From the NCBI GenBank assembly GCA_902362375.1, contig CABIVS010000010.1:1-30585 (forward strand): a stretch of DNA of 30,585 nt. The letters are read 5' to 3'. Shown piece by piece: positions 7,276 to 17,235 of the stretch. Under the pieces are notes generated by a model. The model saw nothing but the letters and a program-made list of their open reading frames with translations, did no database searches and had not been told where the DNA came from. Positions within the stretch are counted from its first letter, which is position 1. Each line of letters starts with the position of its first letter. Made by a program: the position numbers and the translations under genes. The stretch comes from Bacteroidaceae bacterium (lineage in GTDB: Bacteria; Bacteroidota; Bacteroidia; Bacteroidales; Bacteroidaceae).

Positions 7276-8013
7276 ATGAATATGCTGCGTAAATTCATTC
7301 TTCCCGGTTTGTTAGCCATAGCCTGCACGGCTGTCGGTCAGAATTATAATGCAGATAGAGTGGACCGCCCCAATACAAGAAAAATAAATATCGGTATCAA
7401 GGCGGGATTCAACTCTTCCATGTTCATGGTGTCTGAACTGAAAATTAAGGATGTGACTATCGATGAGGTGCAGAACAACTATAAGATAGGTTATTTCGGC
7501 GCCCTCTTTATGCGCATCAATATGAAGAAGCATTTCATTCAGCCGGAAGTGTCCTATAATGTAAGCAAATGTGAAATCACTTTCGATAAGCTCGGTTCGC
7601 AGCATCCTGCCATCGAACCTGATTATGCTTCGGTGCAATCTGTGCTGCACAGTATCGATTTTCCCATATTATATGGTTATAATGTGGTGAAAAAAGGGCC
7701 TTATGGAATGTCTATCTTCGTAGGTCCCAAACTTCGCTATTTATGGGGAAAGCACAATGAAATCACTTTTAAGAATTTCGACCAGAAGGGGATTCATGAA
7801 AGGCTGTATCCGTTCAATGTCAGTGCAGTGATCGGCGTAGGCGTCAACATCTCCCGTATCTTCTTCGATTTCCGTTACGAGCAAGGCCTTGGAAACATCT
7901 CCAAGTCCATCATTTACGACAACATCAATTCTGACGGAAGTACGGGGGTGAGCAATATTATTTTCCGTCGCCGCGACAGCGCATTAAGTTTTTCGCTGGG
8001 ATTCATTCTTTAA
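7276..8013 (+). CDS. PorT-type outer-membrane beta-barrel protein
   Basis: A 245-residue exported protein with a signal peptide (MLRKFILPGLLAIACTAVGQ, cleavage after about residue 21). The body has alternating strands typical of the PorT/outer-membrane-barrel domain (PF13568): NIGIKAGFNSSMF, FIQPEVSYNV, FDFRYEQGLGNIS, ending in a barrel strand LSFSLGFIL with an aromatic/hydrophobic terminus. An alternative start is Met3. It follows the flavin reductase by 16 bp. Precise role unknown; this family includes secretion and structural barrels. Confidence 0.82.
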   Translation: MNMLRKFILPGLLAIACTAVGQNYNADRVDRPNTRKINIGIKAGFNSSMFMVSELKIKDVTIDEVQNNYKIGYFGALFMRINMKKHFIQPEVSYNVSKCEITFDKLGSQHPAIEPDYASVQSVLHSIDFPILYGYNVVKKGPYGMSIFVGPKLRYLWGKHNEITFKNFDQKGIHERLYPFNVSAVIGVGVNISRIFFDFRYEQGLGNISKSIIYDNINSDGSTGVSNIIFRRRDSALSFSLGFIL

Positions 8014-8016
8014 GAA

Positions 8017-8110
8017 ATTGAGAGTTGAAAATTGAGAATTGAAAAATAAAGAGTGGCGGTTCAAAGGGTTGAATGTTTAAAGATTGTCAATTGTCAGGAG
8101 GCAATTGTCA
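8017..8110. repeat. Short tandem repeats in the PorT-glyA gap
   Basis: Two adjacent 14-mers, ATTGAGAGTTGAAA (8017-8030) and ATTGAGAATTGAAA (8031-8044), differ at one base. Further right, ATTGTCA occurs three times (8083-8089, 8090-8096, 8104-8110), the last overlapping the likely -33 region of the glyA promoter. They may be slippage products or regulator sites. Confidence 0.6.
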
Positions 8111-8136
8111 ATTATCCTTTGTTTTCATTAACTTTG
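8104..8136 (+). promoter_or_regulatory. glyA promoter
   Basis: The -7 box TAACTTTG at 8129-8136 fits the Bacteroidetes consensus. A partial -33 element (ATTG, 8104-8107) lies 21 bp upstream. The expected start near 8140 leaves a leader of about 50 nt before the glyA ATG. Confidence 0.65.
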
Positions 8137-8188
8137 TGCGCTTAAAATAGGTATCTCGAATTAGAAATTTAATCTTACTTATAAAAGA

Positions 8189-9469
8189 ATGAAAAGAGAC
8201 GACATCATTTTCGACATTATCGAAAAAGAGCATCAACGTCAGTTGAAAGGAATCGAACTTATTGCATCAGAAAATTTTGTGAGTGACCAGGTTATGCAGG
8301 CAATGGGTTCTTGTCTGACTAACAAGTACGCAGAAGGTTATCCCGGCAAACGTTACTACGGAGGTTGCGAAGTAGTAGACCAAAGCGAACAAATCGCTAT
8401 CGACCGCCTGAAAGAAATTTTTGGCGCTGAATGGGCAAACGTACAGCCACACTCGGGAGCACAAGCTAATGCCGCTGTTTTCCTCGCAGTTCTGAATCCG
8501 GGCGACAAATTCATGGGATTAAATCTTGCACACGGCGGACACCTTTCTCATGGCTCACTGGTAAACACCTCCGGTATCATCTATACTCCTTGTGAATATA
8601 ACCTGAATCAGGAAACCGGACGCGTTGACTACGACCAGATGGAAGAAGTCGCTCTGCGCGAGAAACCGAAAATGATTATCGGTGGTGGTTCTGCATACTC
8701 CCGTGAATGGGATTACAAACGTATGCGTGAAATCGCTGACAAAGTAGGCGCTATCCTGATGATCGACATGGCTCACCCTGCCGGTTTGATCGCTGCCGGA
8801 GTGCTCGAAAATCCGGTTAAATATGCACATATCGTCACTTCTACTACACATAAAACACTTCGCGGACCTCGTGGTGGTGTCATCATGATGGGTAAGGATT
8901 TCCCCAATCCGTGGGGTAAGACCACTCCGAAAGGTGAGATCAAGATGATGTCTCAATTACTGGATTCTGCCGTATTCCCAGGGGTTCAAGGTGGACCGTT
9001 GGAACATGTAATTGCTGCTAAAGCAGTTGCTTTCGGTGAAATCCTGCAACCTGAATTTAAGGAATATGCTAAACAAGTACAAAAGAACGCTGCTGTACTT
9101 GCACAGGCTTTGATTGACCGTGGCTTTACTATCGTTTCCGGTGGTACAGACAACCACTCTATGTTGGTCGACCTGCGTAGCAAATATCCTGAACTGACAG
9201 GTAAAGTGGCAGAAAAAGCATTGGTTTCTGCTGATATTACCGTTAACAAAAACATGGTTCCGTTCGACAGCCGTTCGGCTTTCCAGACTTCCGGTATCCG
9301 TTTGGGTACTCCTGCTATCACTACCCGTGGTGCAAAAGAAGACTTGATGCTCGAAATTGCCGAAATGATCGAGACTGTATTGTCTAACGTAGAAAATGAG
9401 GAAGTTATTGCAAAAGTACGTGCACGTGTCAATGAGACAATGAAGAAATATCCTCTTTTTGCTTATTAA
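8189..9469 (+). CDS. glyA: Serine hydroxymethyltransferase
   Basis: PLP enzyme (426 aa) that interconverts serine and glycine while forming 5,10-methylene-tetrahydrofolate. Family motifs are clear: [19 protein letters not shown] at the N-terminus, [29 protein letters not shown], and the cofactor lysine in [14 protein letters not shown] at Lys222. Length is normal. It has its own promoter and a strong terminator and converges on fhs, another tetrahydrofolate enzyme, so the two one-carbon genes are neighbours though not in one operon. Confidence 0.98.
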   Translation: MKRDDIIFDIIEKEHQRQLKGIELIASENFVSDQVMQAMGSCLTNKYAEGYPGKRYYGGCEVVDQSEQIAIDRLKEIFGAEWANVQPHSGAQANAAVFLAVLNPGDKFMGLNLAHGGHLSHGSLVNTSGIIYTPCEYNLNQETGRVDYDQMEEVALREKPKMIIGGGSAYSREWDYKRMREIADKVGAILMIDMAHPAGLIAAGVLENPVKYAHIVTSTTHKTLRGPRGGVIMMGKDFPNPWGKTTPKGEIKMMSQLLDSAVFPGVQGGPLEHVIAAKAVAFGEILQPEFKEYAKQVQKNAAVLAQALIDRGFTIVSGGTDNHSMLVDLRSKYPELTGKVAEKALVSADITVNKNMVPFDSRSAFQTSGIRLGTPAITTRGAKEDLMLEIAEMIETVLSNVENEEVIAKVRARVNETMKKYPLFAY

Positions 9470-9523
9470 AAAACAATTTCAAAGCTAATAGCTACAAACT
9501 GGCAGCTTTATTTCCCATTTAAG

Positions 9524-9557
9524 GTCTGCTCCTCGTAAAAGGAGCAGACTTTTTTAT
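9524..9557 (+). terminator. glyA intrinsic terminator
   Basis: A 9-bp stem GTCTGCTCC (9524-9532) with GGAGCAGAC (9541-9549), 8-nt loop, followed by a T-rich tract. Lies 54 bp after the glyA stop. Confidence 0.88.
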
Positions 9558-9713
9558 TTATTAACAATCCTATCCGAACCATCTGTCCGGAATTTCGTTT
9601 TTCTTACTATAAAAGAAATATATGATGTTATATATCACTTACAACAAGGACGAATTCAACCGTACAGTGTGCAAGAAGAGAAAATAGAAGCGCACTGGAC
9701 TCTATATACAGCC

Positions 9714-9757
9714 ATCCCCGTCTTTCCACATTTTATTTTATAGGGAAAGACGGGGAT
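9714..9757 (+). terminator. Strong hairpin between glyA and fhs
   Basis: Perfect 14-bp stem ATCCCCGTCTTTCC (9714-9727) with its complement at 9744-9757, 16-nt loop, followed on the + strand by TTATTTTA. It probably serves as a second rightward terminator; on the minus strand, after fhs, the downstream bases are not T-rich, so termination of fhs is less certain. Confidence 0.75.
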
Positions 9758-9801
9758 TTATTTTACCGGCAATACCGGAATATTTTTTTCTTGAGGATAT
9801 A

Positions 9802-11469
9802 TTAACTCAATCCTTCTATTTCTCCATCCACAATATCGATGTATAATGCTTGCGGTTCCTTGGGTAATCCCGGCATACGAAGAATTTCTCCGGCAATGGC
9901 TACAATCATTTCAGCTCCGTTATTGATAACAATATCTTTAATATGGAACTCGAAGTTGTTTACCGCACCATAAATCTTCGGATCGGCAGAGAATGAATAT
10001 TGTGTTTTAGCAATACAAACCGGATAATGAGTGATTCCCATTTTCTCAATCAGTTTGATACGACTGCGGGCGATACTGCTATAGGTAATAACGCTGGCTC
10101 CGTAAATATTAGTAGCTACCTTTTCGATCTTCTGCTGTATGCTATCTTCTTCTTTATAAGTGTAGCGTAAGGATTCTGACGGATTGTTCTCTATGGTATC
10201 TACCACCAGGCGAGCCATATCTACTGCTCCCTCTCCTCCTTCACTGAACGCATTGTTGATGGCAAAGCCCACTCCCAACTGTTCGCAATGTTCGCGCAGC
10301 AATTCCATTTCTTCGTCCGTATCGGATGCAAACTTATTGAAAGCTACAATGATTGTCTGACCGAATGAGCGAAGGTTACGAACGTGTTTGTCGAGATTAC
10401 GCAATCCCTCTTTCAGTCCTTCCATATTCGGCTCTTTGATACGGTCGAGACTGACGCCTCCATGCATCTTCAATCCTTGTGCCGTAGCGACAATCACCGT
10501 GAGACGAGGTTGAAGCCCGCTCTTACGACATTTGATATTGTAGAACTTCTCCGCACCGAGATCAGCACCGAACCCGGCTTCCGTGATTACATAATCACCG
10601 AAAGACATGGCCAATTTGGTGGCAAGGATAGAGTTACAGCCATGGGCAATATTGGCAAACGGACCACCATGTACAAAAGCAGCGGTTCCTTCGGTAGTCT
10701 GCACTAAATTAGGATGAATCGCATCTTTCAATAACACGGTAATGGCTCCTGCCACTCCCAAATCTTTCACGGTGAAAGGTTGGTCGTCATACGTGAAGCC
10801 CAACAGGATATTTTCAATACGGCGACGCAGATCACTCACATCTTTAGAAAGGCAAAGAATTGCCATGATTTCCGAAGCAGGAGTGATATCGAAACCGGAC
10901 TCCTGGGTAATCCCGTTGGATTTAGGTCCGAGGCCGACAACGATGCTACGCAATGAACGGTCGTTCACATCGAGCACTCTCCGCCAAAGGATTTCTTTCA
11001 GTCCGAAACCTTTTGCCTGGTTCTGATAGAGATAATTATCGAGCAAGGCGGCAATCATGTTATGAGCAGAAGTGATGGCATGAAAATCTCCGGTAAAATG
11101 GAGGTTAATCTTGTCCATCGGAAGCACTTGTGCATATCCTCCACCGGCTGCTCCCCCCTTCATCCCGAAACACGGACCGAGAGACGGCTCGCGAAGAGCG
11201 ACAATCGCATTTTTTCCAATTTTATTCAGTCCCAAAGCGAGACCGATAGATACTGTAGTTTTGCCGATGCCCGCTTTGGTTGCTGTGATAGCAGTTACCA
11301 GAATAAGATTGCTTTTCTTCACTTTCTCTTCATCAATCAGTTGTTCGGGGATCTTTGCAATGTAGCGGCCATAATTCTCCACTTCCTCGCGAGGGATTCC
11401 GATACCTTCGGCAACTTGCTTAATCTTCTTCAGCTCAATGCTGCGAGCAATTTCTATGTCTGATTTCAT
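9802..11469 (-). CDS. fhs: Formate-tetrahydrofolate ligase (10-formyl-THF synthetase)
   Basis: ATP-dependent synthesis of 10-formyl-THF from formate and THF, feeding purine synthesis. At 555 aa it has the normal length. The nucleotide loop is [11 protein letters not shown] at residues 62-72, a variant of the common TPTPAGEGKTT. It is followed by [19 protein letters not shown] and [11 protein letters not shown], which are near-invariant in the family, and later [16 protein letters not shown]. The gene is transcribed alone, towards glyA. The first ATG fits well, with SDIEIA near the N-terminus as in homologues. Confidence 0.97.
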   Translation of the reverse strand: MKSDIEIARSIELKKIKQVAEGIGIPREEVENYGRYIAKIPEQLIDEEKVKKSNLILVTAITATKAGIGKTTVSIGLALGLNKIGKNAIVALREPSLGPCFGMKGGAAGGGYAQVLPMDKINLHFTGDFHAITSAHNMIAALLDNYLYQNQAKGFGLKEILWRRVLDVNDRSLRSIVVGLGPKSNGITQESGFDITPASEIMAILCLSKDVSDLRRRIENILLGFTYDDQPFTVKDLGVAGAITVLLKDAIHPNLVQTTEGTAAFVHGGPFANIAHGCNSILATKLAMSFGDYVITEAGFGADLGAEKFYNIKCRKSGLQPRLTVIVATAQGLKMHGGVSLDRIKEPNMEGLKEGLRNLDKHVRNLRSFGQTIIVAFNKFASDTDEEMELLREHCEQLGVGFAINNAFSEGGEGAVDMARLVVDTIENNPSESLRYTYKEEDSIQQKIEKVATNIYGASVITYSSIARSRIKLIEKMGITHYPVCIAKTQYSFSADPKIYGAVNNFEFHIKDIVINNGAEMIVAIAGEILRMPGLPKEPQALYIDIVDGEIEGLS

Positions 11470-11501
11470 ACAGAATATGATTAGTTTTATTTTTGAATGA
11501 A

Positions 11502-11509
11502 CAAAAGTA
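11502..11509 (-). promoter_or_regulatory. Probable fhs promoter (-7 box)
   Basis: On the minus strand this reads TACTTTTG, matching TAnnTTTG. No exact TTTG is found at the -33 distance (a TTTC occurs 20 bp upstream). The predicted start lies about 30 nt before the fhs ATG. Confidence 0.55.
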
Positions 11510-11637
11510 TAACAAAAAAGCGAAATAGAGAAATTTAAAGTCTATCGGATATTTATATCTCTATTTATCATAAACACTATAAACTCTTTCCACACAACAA
11601 CTGTTGTAGATAGCATAACCTAAACAACAACTTAATT

Positions 11638-13332
11638 ATGGAATGGATTATTAATCAACTAAGGGTACATCCTGAACTTGCTATTTTCCTCACGCTCTTT
11701 GCCGGGTTCTGGCTCGGAAGACTCAAAATAGGGAAATTCTCCTTGGGGACAGTCACCAGCGTTCTTCTGGTCGGAGTATTGGTCGGACAACTGAATATCA
11801 CTGTAGATGGTCCGATGAAAGCTGTGTTCTTTCTGCTTTTCTTATTTGCCGTTGGCTATAAGGTAGGTCCGCAGTTTTTCCGCGGATTGAAGAAAGACGG
11901 TCTGCCACAAGTAGGATTTGCCGTATTGATGTGTATTGTCAGTCTGGTAGCCCCGTGGATATTGGCCAAAATCATGGGATATCATGTAGGAGAAGCTGCC
12001 GGACTGTTGGCAGGCTCACAAACAATATCCGCCGTTATCGGCGTGGCAAGCGATACGATCAACCAGCTGGGAATCAGCGATGCACAGAAAGCCACGTTCA
12101 TCAATGCAATTCCGGTAGCTTATGCCGTAACTTATATTTTCGGAACGGCCGGTTCGGCATGGATTCTGGCTTCTCTCGGCCCTAAGATGCTGGGGGGACT
12201 GGATAAGGTGAAAGCCGACTGCAAGGAACTGGAGGCTCAAATGGGAACATCGGAAGCTGATGAACCCGGATTTTCCCCGGCTCTTCGTCCGGTCGTATTC
12301 CGTGCTTATAAAATCACCAACGAATGGTTTGGCAAAGGAAAGAAAGTCAGTGAACTCGAAGCTTATTTATGCAAGAATGACAAACGTCTGTTTGTAGAAC
12401 GGATTCGTCAAAAAAGAATGGTGAAGGAAGTAGATCCGAACCTGATTCTTCACAAGAACGACGAAGTGGTACTTAGCGGACGCCGTGAATTTGTGATTGG
12501 AGAAGAAGACTGGATAGGTCCGGAAGTGATCGATGCACAATTACTTGACTTCCCGGCAGAAACTCTTCCTGTAATGGTGACCCACCGGACTTTTGCCGGA
12601 GAAACAGTTTCCAAAATCAGATCGCAGAAGTTTATGCACGGGGTCAGCATCCGGAATATAAAGCGTGCCGGAATCAACGTTCCGGTATTACCTAAGACAA
12701 TCGTAGATTCGGGAGACATTCTCGAACTTACCGGTCTTAAACATGAAGTGGAAAGTGCTGCCAAACAAATGGGCTATATTGACCGGCCTACCAATCAGAC
12801 AGATATGATTTTCGTTGGATTGGGTATTTTGCTCGGTGGCCTTTTCGGTGCACTGGCTATTCATCTGGGAGGTGTTCCTATCAGTCTTTCTACCAGTGGA
12901 GGCGCATTGATAGCCGGACTTCTGTTCGGTTGGCTACGCAGCAAGCATCCTACTTTCGGAGGTATTCCCGAACCTTCTTTATGGGTATTGAATAATGTAG
13001 GGCTGAATATGTTTATCGCAGTGGTCGGTATCGCTGCAGGTCCCAGTTTCATTGCCGGATTCAAGGAAGTAGGCGTCAGCCTGTTTATCGTCGGTGCATT
13101 GGCAACGGCTATCCCTCTCTTCGCTGGATTGCTGATGGCGAGATACCTGTTCAAGTTCCACCCTGCCCTGTCATTGGGATGTACGGCAGGAGCACGTACT
13201 ACAACAGCTGCGTTGGGAGCCATTCAGGATGCAGTGGAAAGCGACACACCGGCATTGGGATATACGGTGACGTATGCAGTCGGCAATACACTCCTGATTA
13301 TCTGGGGAGTTGTCATCGTACTACTTATGTAA
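11638..13332 (+). CDS. aspT: Aspartate:alanine antiporter
   Basis: Inner-membrane exchanger of the AAE family (564 aa) that takes in aspartate and releases alanine. Two homologous membrane halves (about residues 10-180 and 385-560, each with [12 protein letters not shown] or [13 protein letters not shown] glycine/alanine-rich segments) flank a cytoplasmic part (about 205-375) with two TrkA-C/RCK_C-like domains (for example [18 protein letters not shown] and [16 protein letters not shown]). This is the standard AspT layout and length. The decarboxylase gene follows 18 bp downstream, which fixes the substrate pair well. Exchange of Asp(-) for Ala(0) coupled to internal decarboxylation generates proton-motive force in characterised systems. 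Confidence 0.95.
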   Translation: MEWIINQLRVHPELAIFLTLFAGFWLGRLKIGKFSLGTVTSVLLVGVLVGQLNITVDGPMKAVFFLLFLFAVGYKVGPQFFRGLKKDGLPQVGFAVLMCIVSLVAPWILAKIMGYHVGEAAGLLAGSQTISAVIGVASDTINQLGISDAQKATFINAIPVAYAVTYIFGTAGSAWILASLGPKMLGGLDKVKADCKELEAQMGTSEADEPGFSPALRPVVFRAYKITNEWFGKGKKVSELEAYLCKNDKRLFVERIRQKRMVKEVDPNLILHKNDEVVLSGRREFVIGEEDWIGPEVIDAQLLDFPAETLPVMVTHRTFAGETVSKIRSQKFMHGVSIRNIKRAGINVPVLPKTIVDSGDILELTGLKHEVESAAKQMGYIDRPTNQTDMIFVGLGILLGGLFGALAIHLGGVPISLSTSGGALIAGLLFGWLRSKHPTFGGIPEPSLWVLNNVGLNMFIAVVGIAAGPSFIAGFKEVGVSLFIVGALATAIPLFAGLLMARYLFKFHPALSLGCTAGARTTTAALGAIQDAVESDTPALGYTVTYAVGNTLLIIWGVVIVLLM

Positions 13333-13350
13333 AACTAAATAAATATCATT

Positions 13351-14985
13351 ATGGAAAAGAAAACAAATAACCCTGCCATTACCAAAAGTTATGCCAAGAA
13401 AATGGAAACAATTAGCCCGTTCGAGCTGAAAAACAAACTGATCGATATGGCAGATGAAAGTATCAAGAAGATAGCACATACCATGTTGAATGCCGGAAGA
13501 GGCAACCCGAACTGGATTGCTACCGAACCACGCGAAGCCTTTTTTCTGCTGGGGCAATTCGGCCTTTGCGAATGTCGCCATGCGTTTTCACTGGAAGAAG
13601 GAATAGCAGGCATTCCGCAAAAGGCGGGAATTGCCGCCCGTTTCGAGGCTTTCCTGAAAGAAAATGAGAAAGCTCCCGGTGCTAACCTGTTGAAAGAGGG
13701 CTACAATTATATGCTGATGGAACATGCTGCTGATCCGGATACACTTATTCATGAATGGGCGGAATCGGTGATTGGCGACCAGTATCCTGTGCCCGACCGT
13801 ATTTTACATTTTACGGAGTTAATCGTACAGGATTACCTGGCACAAGAGATGTGTGACCGCCGTCCGCCAAAAGGAACTTTTGACCTTTTCGCAACCGAAG
13901 GAGGTACGGCAGCCATGTGTTATCTGTTCGATTCATTGCAGGAGAATTTCCTGTTGAACCAGGGGGATGCCATTGCTTTAATGATTCCAGTGTTCACTCC
14001 TTATATAGAAATCCCGGAACTTCGACGCTATCAGTTCGACGTGACCGAAATTTCTGCTGACCAGATGACTCCTGACGGTTTACATACCTGGCAGTATAAG
14101 GATGAAGATATAGACAAGCTGAAAGATCCGCGGATCAAAGCATTATTTATCACCAATCCGAGTAATCCGCCCAGTTATGCGCTTAGTAAAGAGACTACCG
14201 AACGTATCATCAACATTGTGAAGAATGATAATCCGAACCTGATGATTATCACGGATGATGTGTACGGGACATTTATTCCTCATTTCCGTTCATTAATGGC
14301 AGAATTGCCGCATAATACGCTTTGCGTTTATTCGTTCTCCAAATATTTTGGAGCTACGGGATGGAGAACCGCAGTGATCGCTCTACACGAGGACAACATC
14401 TACGACAAAATGATTGCCCGCCTGTCGGAGGAGCAGAAATCAATCTTGAACAAACGTTATTCCAGTCTTAGCCTACAACCGGAAAAGATGAAGTTTATCG
14501 ACCGTATGGTGGCTGACAGCCGGCAGATTGCATTGAATCATACTGCAGGACTTTCTCTACCTCAACAAATGCAGATGAGTTTGTTTGCCATTTTCTCACT
14601 TCTGGATAAAGAAGACAGTTATAAGAAAAAGATGCAGGAAATTATTCATCGTCGTCTGCATGCGTTGTGGGATAACACAGGTTTCACACTGGTGGAAGAT
14701 CCGTTACGTGCCGGATATTATTCGGAGATCGATATGCTGGTATGGGCGAAGAAATTCTATGGGGATGACTTCGTTGCTTATCTGCAAAAGACCTACAATC
14801 CATTGGACGTGGTTTTCCGCCTGGCAAACGAAACTTCACTCGTTCTGTTGAATGGTGGTGGATTCGCCGGACCGAAATGGAGTGTGCGTGTGTCACTAGC
14901 CAACTTAAATGAAGCCGATTATGTGAAAATCGGACAAAGTATCAAGTGCGTCTTGGAAGAATATGCCAAAGCATGGAAGGCATAA
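13351..14985 (+). CDS. asdA: Aspartate 4-decarboxylase (bifunctional with aspartate transaminase)
   Basis: PLP enzyme (544 aa) converting aspartate to alanine and CO2, with minor transaminase activity in known members. It is longer than ordinary fold-type I aminotransferases, as expected for AsdA. Visible signatures are FITNPSNPPSYALS, IITDDVYGTF, and VYSFSKYFGATGWR with the cofactor lysine at Lys331, followed by the distal part WSVRVSLANL. Cytoplasmic. Co-transcribed with aspT; decarboxylation consumes a proton inside while the exporter removes the alanine, giving acid resistance or energy. Start ATG is 18 bp after aspT. Confidence 0.95.
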   Translation: MEKKTNNPAITKSYAKKMETISPFELKNKLIDMADESIKKIAHTMLNAGRGNPNWIATEPREAFFLLGQFGLCECRHAFSLEEGIAGIPQKAGIAARFEAFLKENEKAPGANLLKEGYNYMLMEHAADPDTLIHEWAESVIGDQYPVPDRILHFTELIVQDYLAQEMCDRRPPKGTFDLFATEGGTAAMCYLFDSLQENFLLNQGDAIALMIPVFTPYIEIPELRRYQFDVTEISADQMTPDGLHTWQYKDEDIDKLKDPRIKALFITNPSNPPSYALSKETTERIINIVKNDNPNLMIITDDVYGTFIPHFRSLMAELPHNTLCVYSFSKYFGATGWRTAVIALHEDNIYDKMIARLSEEQKSILNKRYSSLSLQPEKMKFIDRMVADSRQIALNHTAGLSLPQQMQMSLFAIFSLLDKEDSYKKKMQEIIHRRLHALWDNTGFTLVEDPLRAGYYSEIDMLVWAKKFYGDDFVAYLQKTYNPLDVVFRLANETSLVLLNGGGFAGPKWSVRVSLANLNEADYVKIGQSIKCVLEEYAKAWKA

Positions 14986-14994
14986 AATCACCAC

Positions 14995-17103
14995 TTATTT
15001 AAAGCGGGAAGTATCGACCTCTTCCCGCTTCTTCTCTTTGTACCCTCCGAATTTATAGTTAAACGAAATGCCGAATGTACGGGTGGTCCGCATATAGTGG
15101 TTTTTCACATTCTGCAATCCGTAACGGACTTGTGTCGAAATGGTGGAGGTATTGAACAGGTCGTCACACTTCAACGTCAATTGTGCTTTTCCTTTTGCAA
15201 AGGTGTAACGAAGCGCTGCATCCAGATTTCCCGAACGGGGAAGATCGAAAATTCCCTGTATGGCTTTATTTTGATAAAATCCGGTCAAGGTAAACTTTAA
15301 GTCGGGCTTGGTGGAAAGGGTGAATGTGTTGTTCATCGTCAAGACGAATGTATATAGTTTGCGGTCAAACGGGATATCCCAGAAATCACTGTCTTTCTGG
15401 CGATAACGAAAACCGATAGCGGTGAAACGGGAGTCCAGCCATTTTTTCACCTTAAAGGGAACTGTCATTACCAATCCGGCCTGTGATGAAAAATCAAAAT
15501 TGAAGAATTTGTAAATCTCTACCAAGCGTTCCGGTGATTGGTAGAGGGTTTGCATTTGATTGTCTTTTGTATAGCTATAAAAGGCGGTAAAAACATACTT
15601 GCCTTTTAATATATAATTAAGGCTGGTTTCATAATTCGTGGCAGGTTTGAGATAAGGATTTCCTTGAATTTCAGAATATGCTCCCATGTAAGAGATTGCA
15701 TTCTGTACGCTCCAGTATTCAGGATATTCCTTGTCACTACTCAATGAGAGCTGGAGGACATGTCCGGCAGCGGGTATATAAGTTAGATTAGCTACCGGGT
15801 ACAGGCTCCATTCATTCCAGATATTTGTATGATACTGCTCCGCTGCCAGAGAAACATCGGCCGAGAGTTTTTCACCGAAGCTTTTACTCAGTCCGGCATA
15901 CACATTCAGGGTTTGCTCGCGACGGCGGGAGGTCATGTTATTATCCGGTAACAGGTTGTCTGTTTCCGGGTCATAATACCTTTGATAACTATGGTCTAAA
16001 GCGGTCGTATAGGTTATGCCATAATTCAATCCCCAGCCTTTGCCCAAAGTATGTTCTTGTCCGGCATAGAAACGCCATTGATTGATTTGCTGCTTATCCC
16101 GGCTTAGGAAGTTCATCGTCTCTGCTCCCATCGTGCTATGTAATAGTTCGCTACCGGGAGAATGATAGGATGTAAATGCTACGCCTGCTTTCAGTCCGAA
16201 AGGGGTTTGATAATCTAATTTTGCATTATGGAGCTGGCTGTCTCCCTGTGAATCGGTAACGGAATTCTGTGCACCGGTAGCTATGGAATAATGCTTGGAA
16301 TCGGTAAAGGCTGTTGTATAGACCAAGCTTAACAGATGATTTTCAGCGAAAGAGTAGTCCATTCCGAGGCGCATCTGATGAGTGTTGGTACGGGAAGTCA
16401 TGATTTCATCCATATCCACCTGATGCACCGAACCATCGGCCAACGTGTGAAGTGCTTCTTTCTCCGTAATCCTTCGGTCGCGATCATAAGAGTAAGAGTA
16501 AAGAAGATCTGCAGAGAATTTACGTCCGGAGTACAGAAGACTTCCACGTTCTGCCAAAGATTCGTAGTGATGTTGATTCAAAGCTGTATAAAGTTCTCCT
16601 TGAAGGGAAGATGCCTGTCCTGTGCCGGGTGCTAATATCAGGTTAATCATCGGTCCGCGTACCTGATAGCGTGCCGGAGCGGAATACATCACTTCCGCCT
16701 TCTCGATCCGGCTGACAGGGATTGATTTTAATAAAGCGTCTAATTGCTCGACGGACAGTGTGGTAACTTTTCCGTTGATGACAACGGTAACTTCCTGTCC
16801 TCCCAACATCAGACTATTATTCATATTTACTATACCCGGAAGATTTTTCACAACATCATAGGCATTATCCACAGGCAGGTTACCTACCAGCCTCGGTACG
16901 TCATACACAAGTTTGCCTTGTTCGGCTTTCACTATCGGGCGTTCACCCGTAATCATTACTTCGGGCAATTCCTGAAACAAGCTATCCATATAACCTATAT
17001 TCTTGATACTGTCGACAGGTTCCTGTGACTGTTGTCCGATTTGTGCTGTAGCAGATATCCACACGCAAAGAAGAGACATAAATAGTAAATTAATCCGTTT
17101 CAT
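14995..17103 (-). CDS. TonB-dependent-receptor-like outer-membrane barrel (PF14905 type)
   Basis: Outer-membrane beta-barrel protein of 702 aa. The start is ATG 17103 (MKRINLLFMSLLCVWISATA, a signal peptide), not the upstream in-frame ATG at 17130. After a short linker a plug-like domain is seen (about residues 40-155: EVMITGERPIVKAEQGKL, VVKNLPGIVNMNNSLMLGG, VINGKVTTLSVEQLDALL, IPVSRIEKAEVMYSAPARY). The rest alternates barrel strands ending in YMRTTRTFGISFNYKFGG. No N-terminal carboxypeptidase-like domain is present. A basic C-terminal tail (KEKKREEVDTSRFK) follows the barrel. It is divergent from a two-component system, which may control it. Confidence 0.86.
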   Translation of the reverse strand: MKRINLLFMSLLCVWISATAQIGQQSQEPVDSIKNIGYMDSLFQELPEVMITGERPIVKAEQGKLVYDVPRLVGNLPVDNAYDVVKNLPGIVNMNNSLMLGGQEVTVVINGKVTTLSVEQLDALLKSIPVSRIEKAEVMYSAPARYQVRGPMINLILAPGTGQASSLQGELYTALNQHHYESLAERGSLLYSGRKFSADLLYSYSYDRDRRITEKEALHTLADGSVHQVDMDEIMTSRTNTHQMRLGMDYSFAENHLLSLVYTTAFTDSKHYSIATGAQNSVTDSQGDSQLHNAKLDYQTPFGLKAGVAFTSYHSPGSELLHSTMGAETMNFLSRDKQQINQWRFYAGQEHTLGKGWGLNYGITYTTALDHSYQRYYDPETDNLLPDNNMTSRRREQTLNVYAGLSKSFGEKLSADVSLAAEQYHTNIWNEWSLYPVANLTYIPAAGHVLQLSLSSDKEYPEYWSVQNAISYMGAYSEIQGNPYLKPATNYETSLNYILKGKYVFTAFYSYTKDNQMQTLYQSPERLVEIYKFFNFDFSSQAGLVMTVPFKVKKWLDSRFTAIGFRYRQKDSDFWDIPFDRKLYTFVLTMNNTFTLSTKPDLKFTLTGFYQNKAIQGIFDLPRSGNLDAALRYTFAKGKAQLTLKCDDLFNTSTISTQVRYGLQNVKNHYMRTTRTFGISFNYKFGGYKEKKREEVDTSRFK
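15002..15030. terminator. Terminator hairpin inside the 3' end of the barrel gene
   Basis: 10-bp stem AAGCGGGAAG (15002-15011) with CTTCCCGCTT (15021-15030), 9-nt loop. It lies 16 bp after the asdA stop, and inside the last codons of the convergent barrel gene, where it encodes part of the KKREEVDTSRFK tail. It could act for both genes; neither side has a long T-run. Confidence 0.6.
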
Positions 17104-17222
17104 TTCGTCTTTATTTTTAGAATACGACAAAATACGGTAGAAAAAATGGATATTTGCGTTATCACTGGCTTATCTAGTGTTATTTAGTCTTATCAAAGAG
17201 AAGAATAAGAATAGTTTCATAT

Positions 17223-17230
17223 TATCTTTG
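17223..17230 (+). promoter_or_regulatory. -7 box of the sensor kinase operon, very close to the start codon
   Basis: TATCTTTG at 17223-17230 matches the consensus. The kinase ATG begins only 6 nt later, so the message would be leaderless or nearly so. No TTTG is visible at the -33 distance, which suggests dependence on an activator. Confidence 0.6.
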
Positions 17231-17235
17231 TCAGT

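Larger units (their letters stand above)
9470..9801. other. glyA-fhs convergent gap (332 bp)
   Basis: Apart from two hairpin terminators, this gap holds only a 21-codon ORF (9622-9687, starting MMLYITYNKDEFNR). It reads like ordinary coding sequence but is very short; it may be a gene remnant or chance. No promoter of consensus type was seen before it. Confidence 0.5.
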
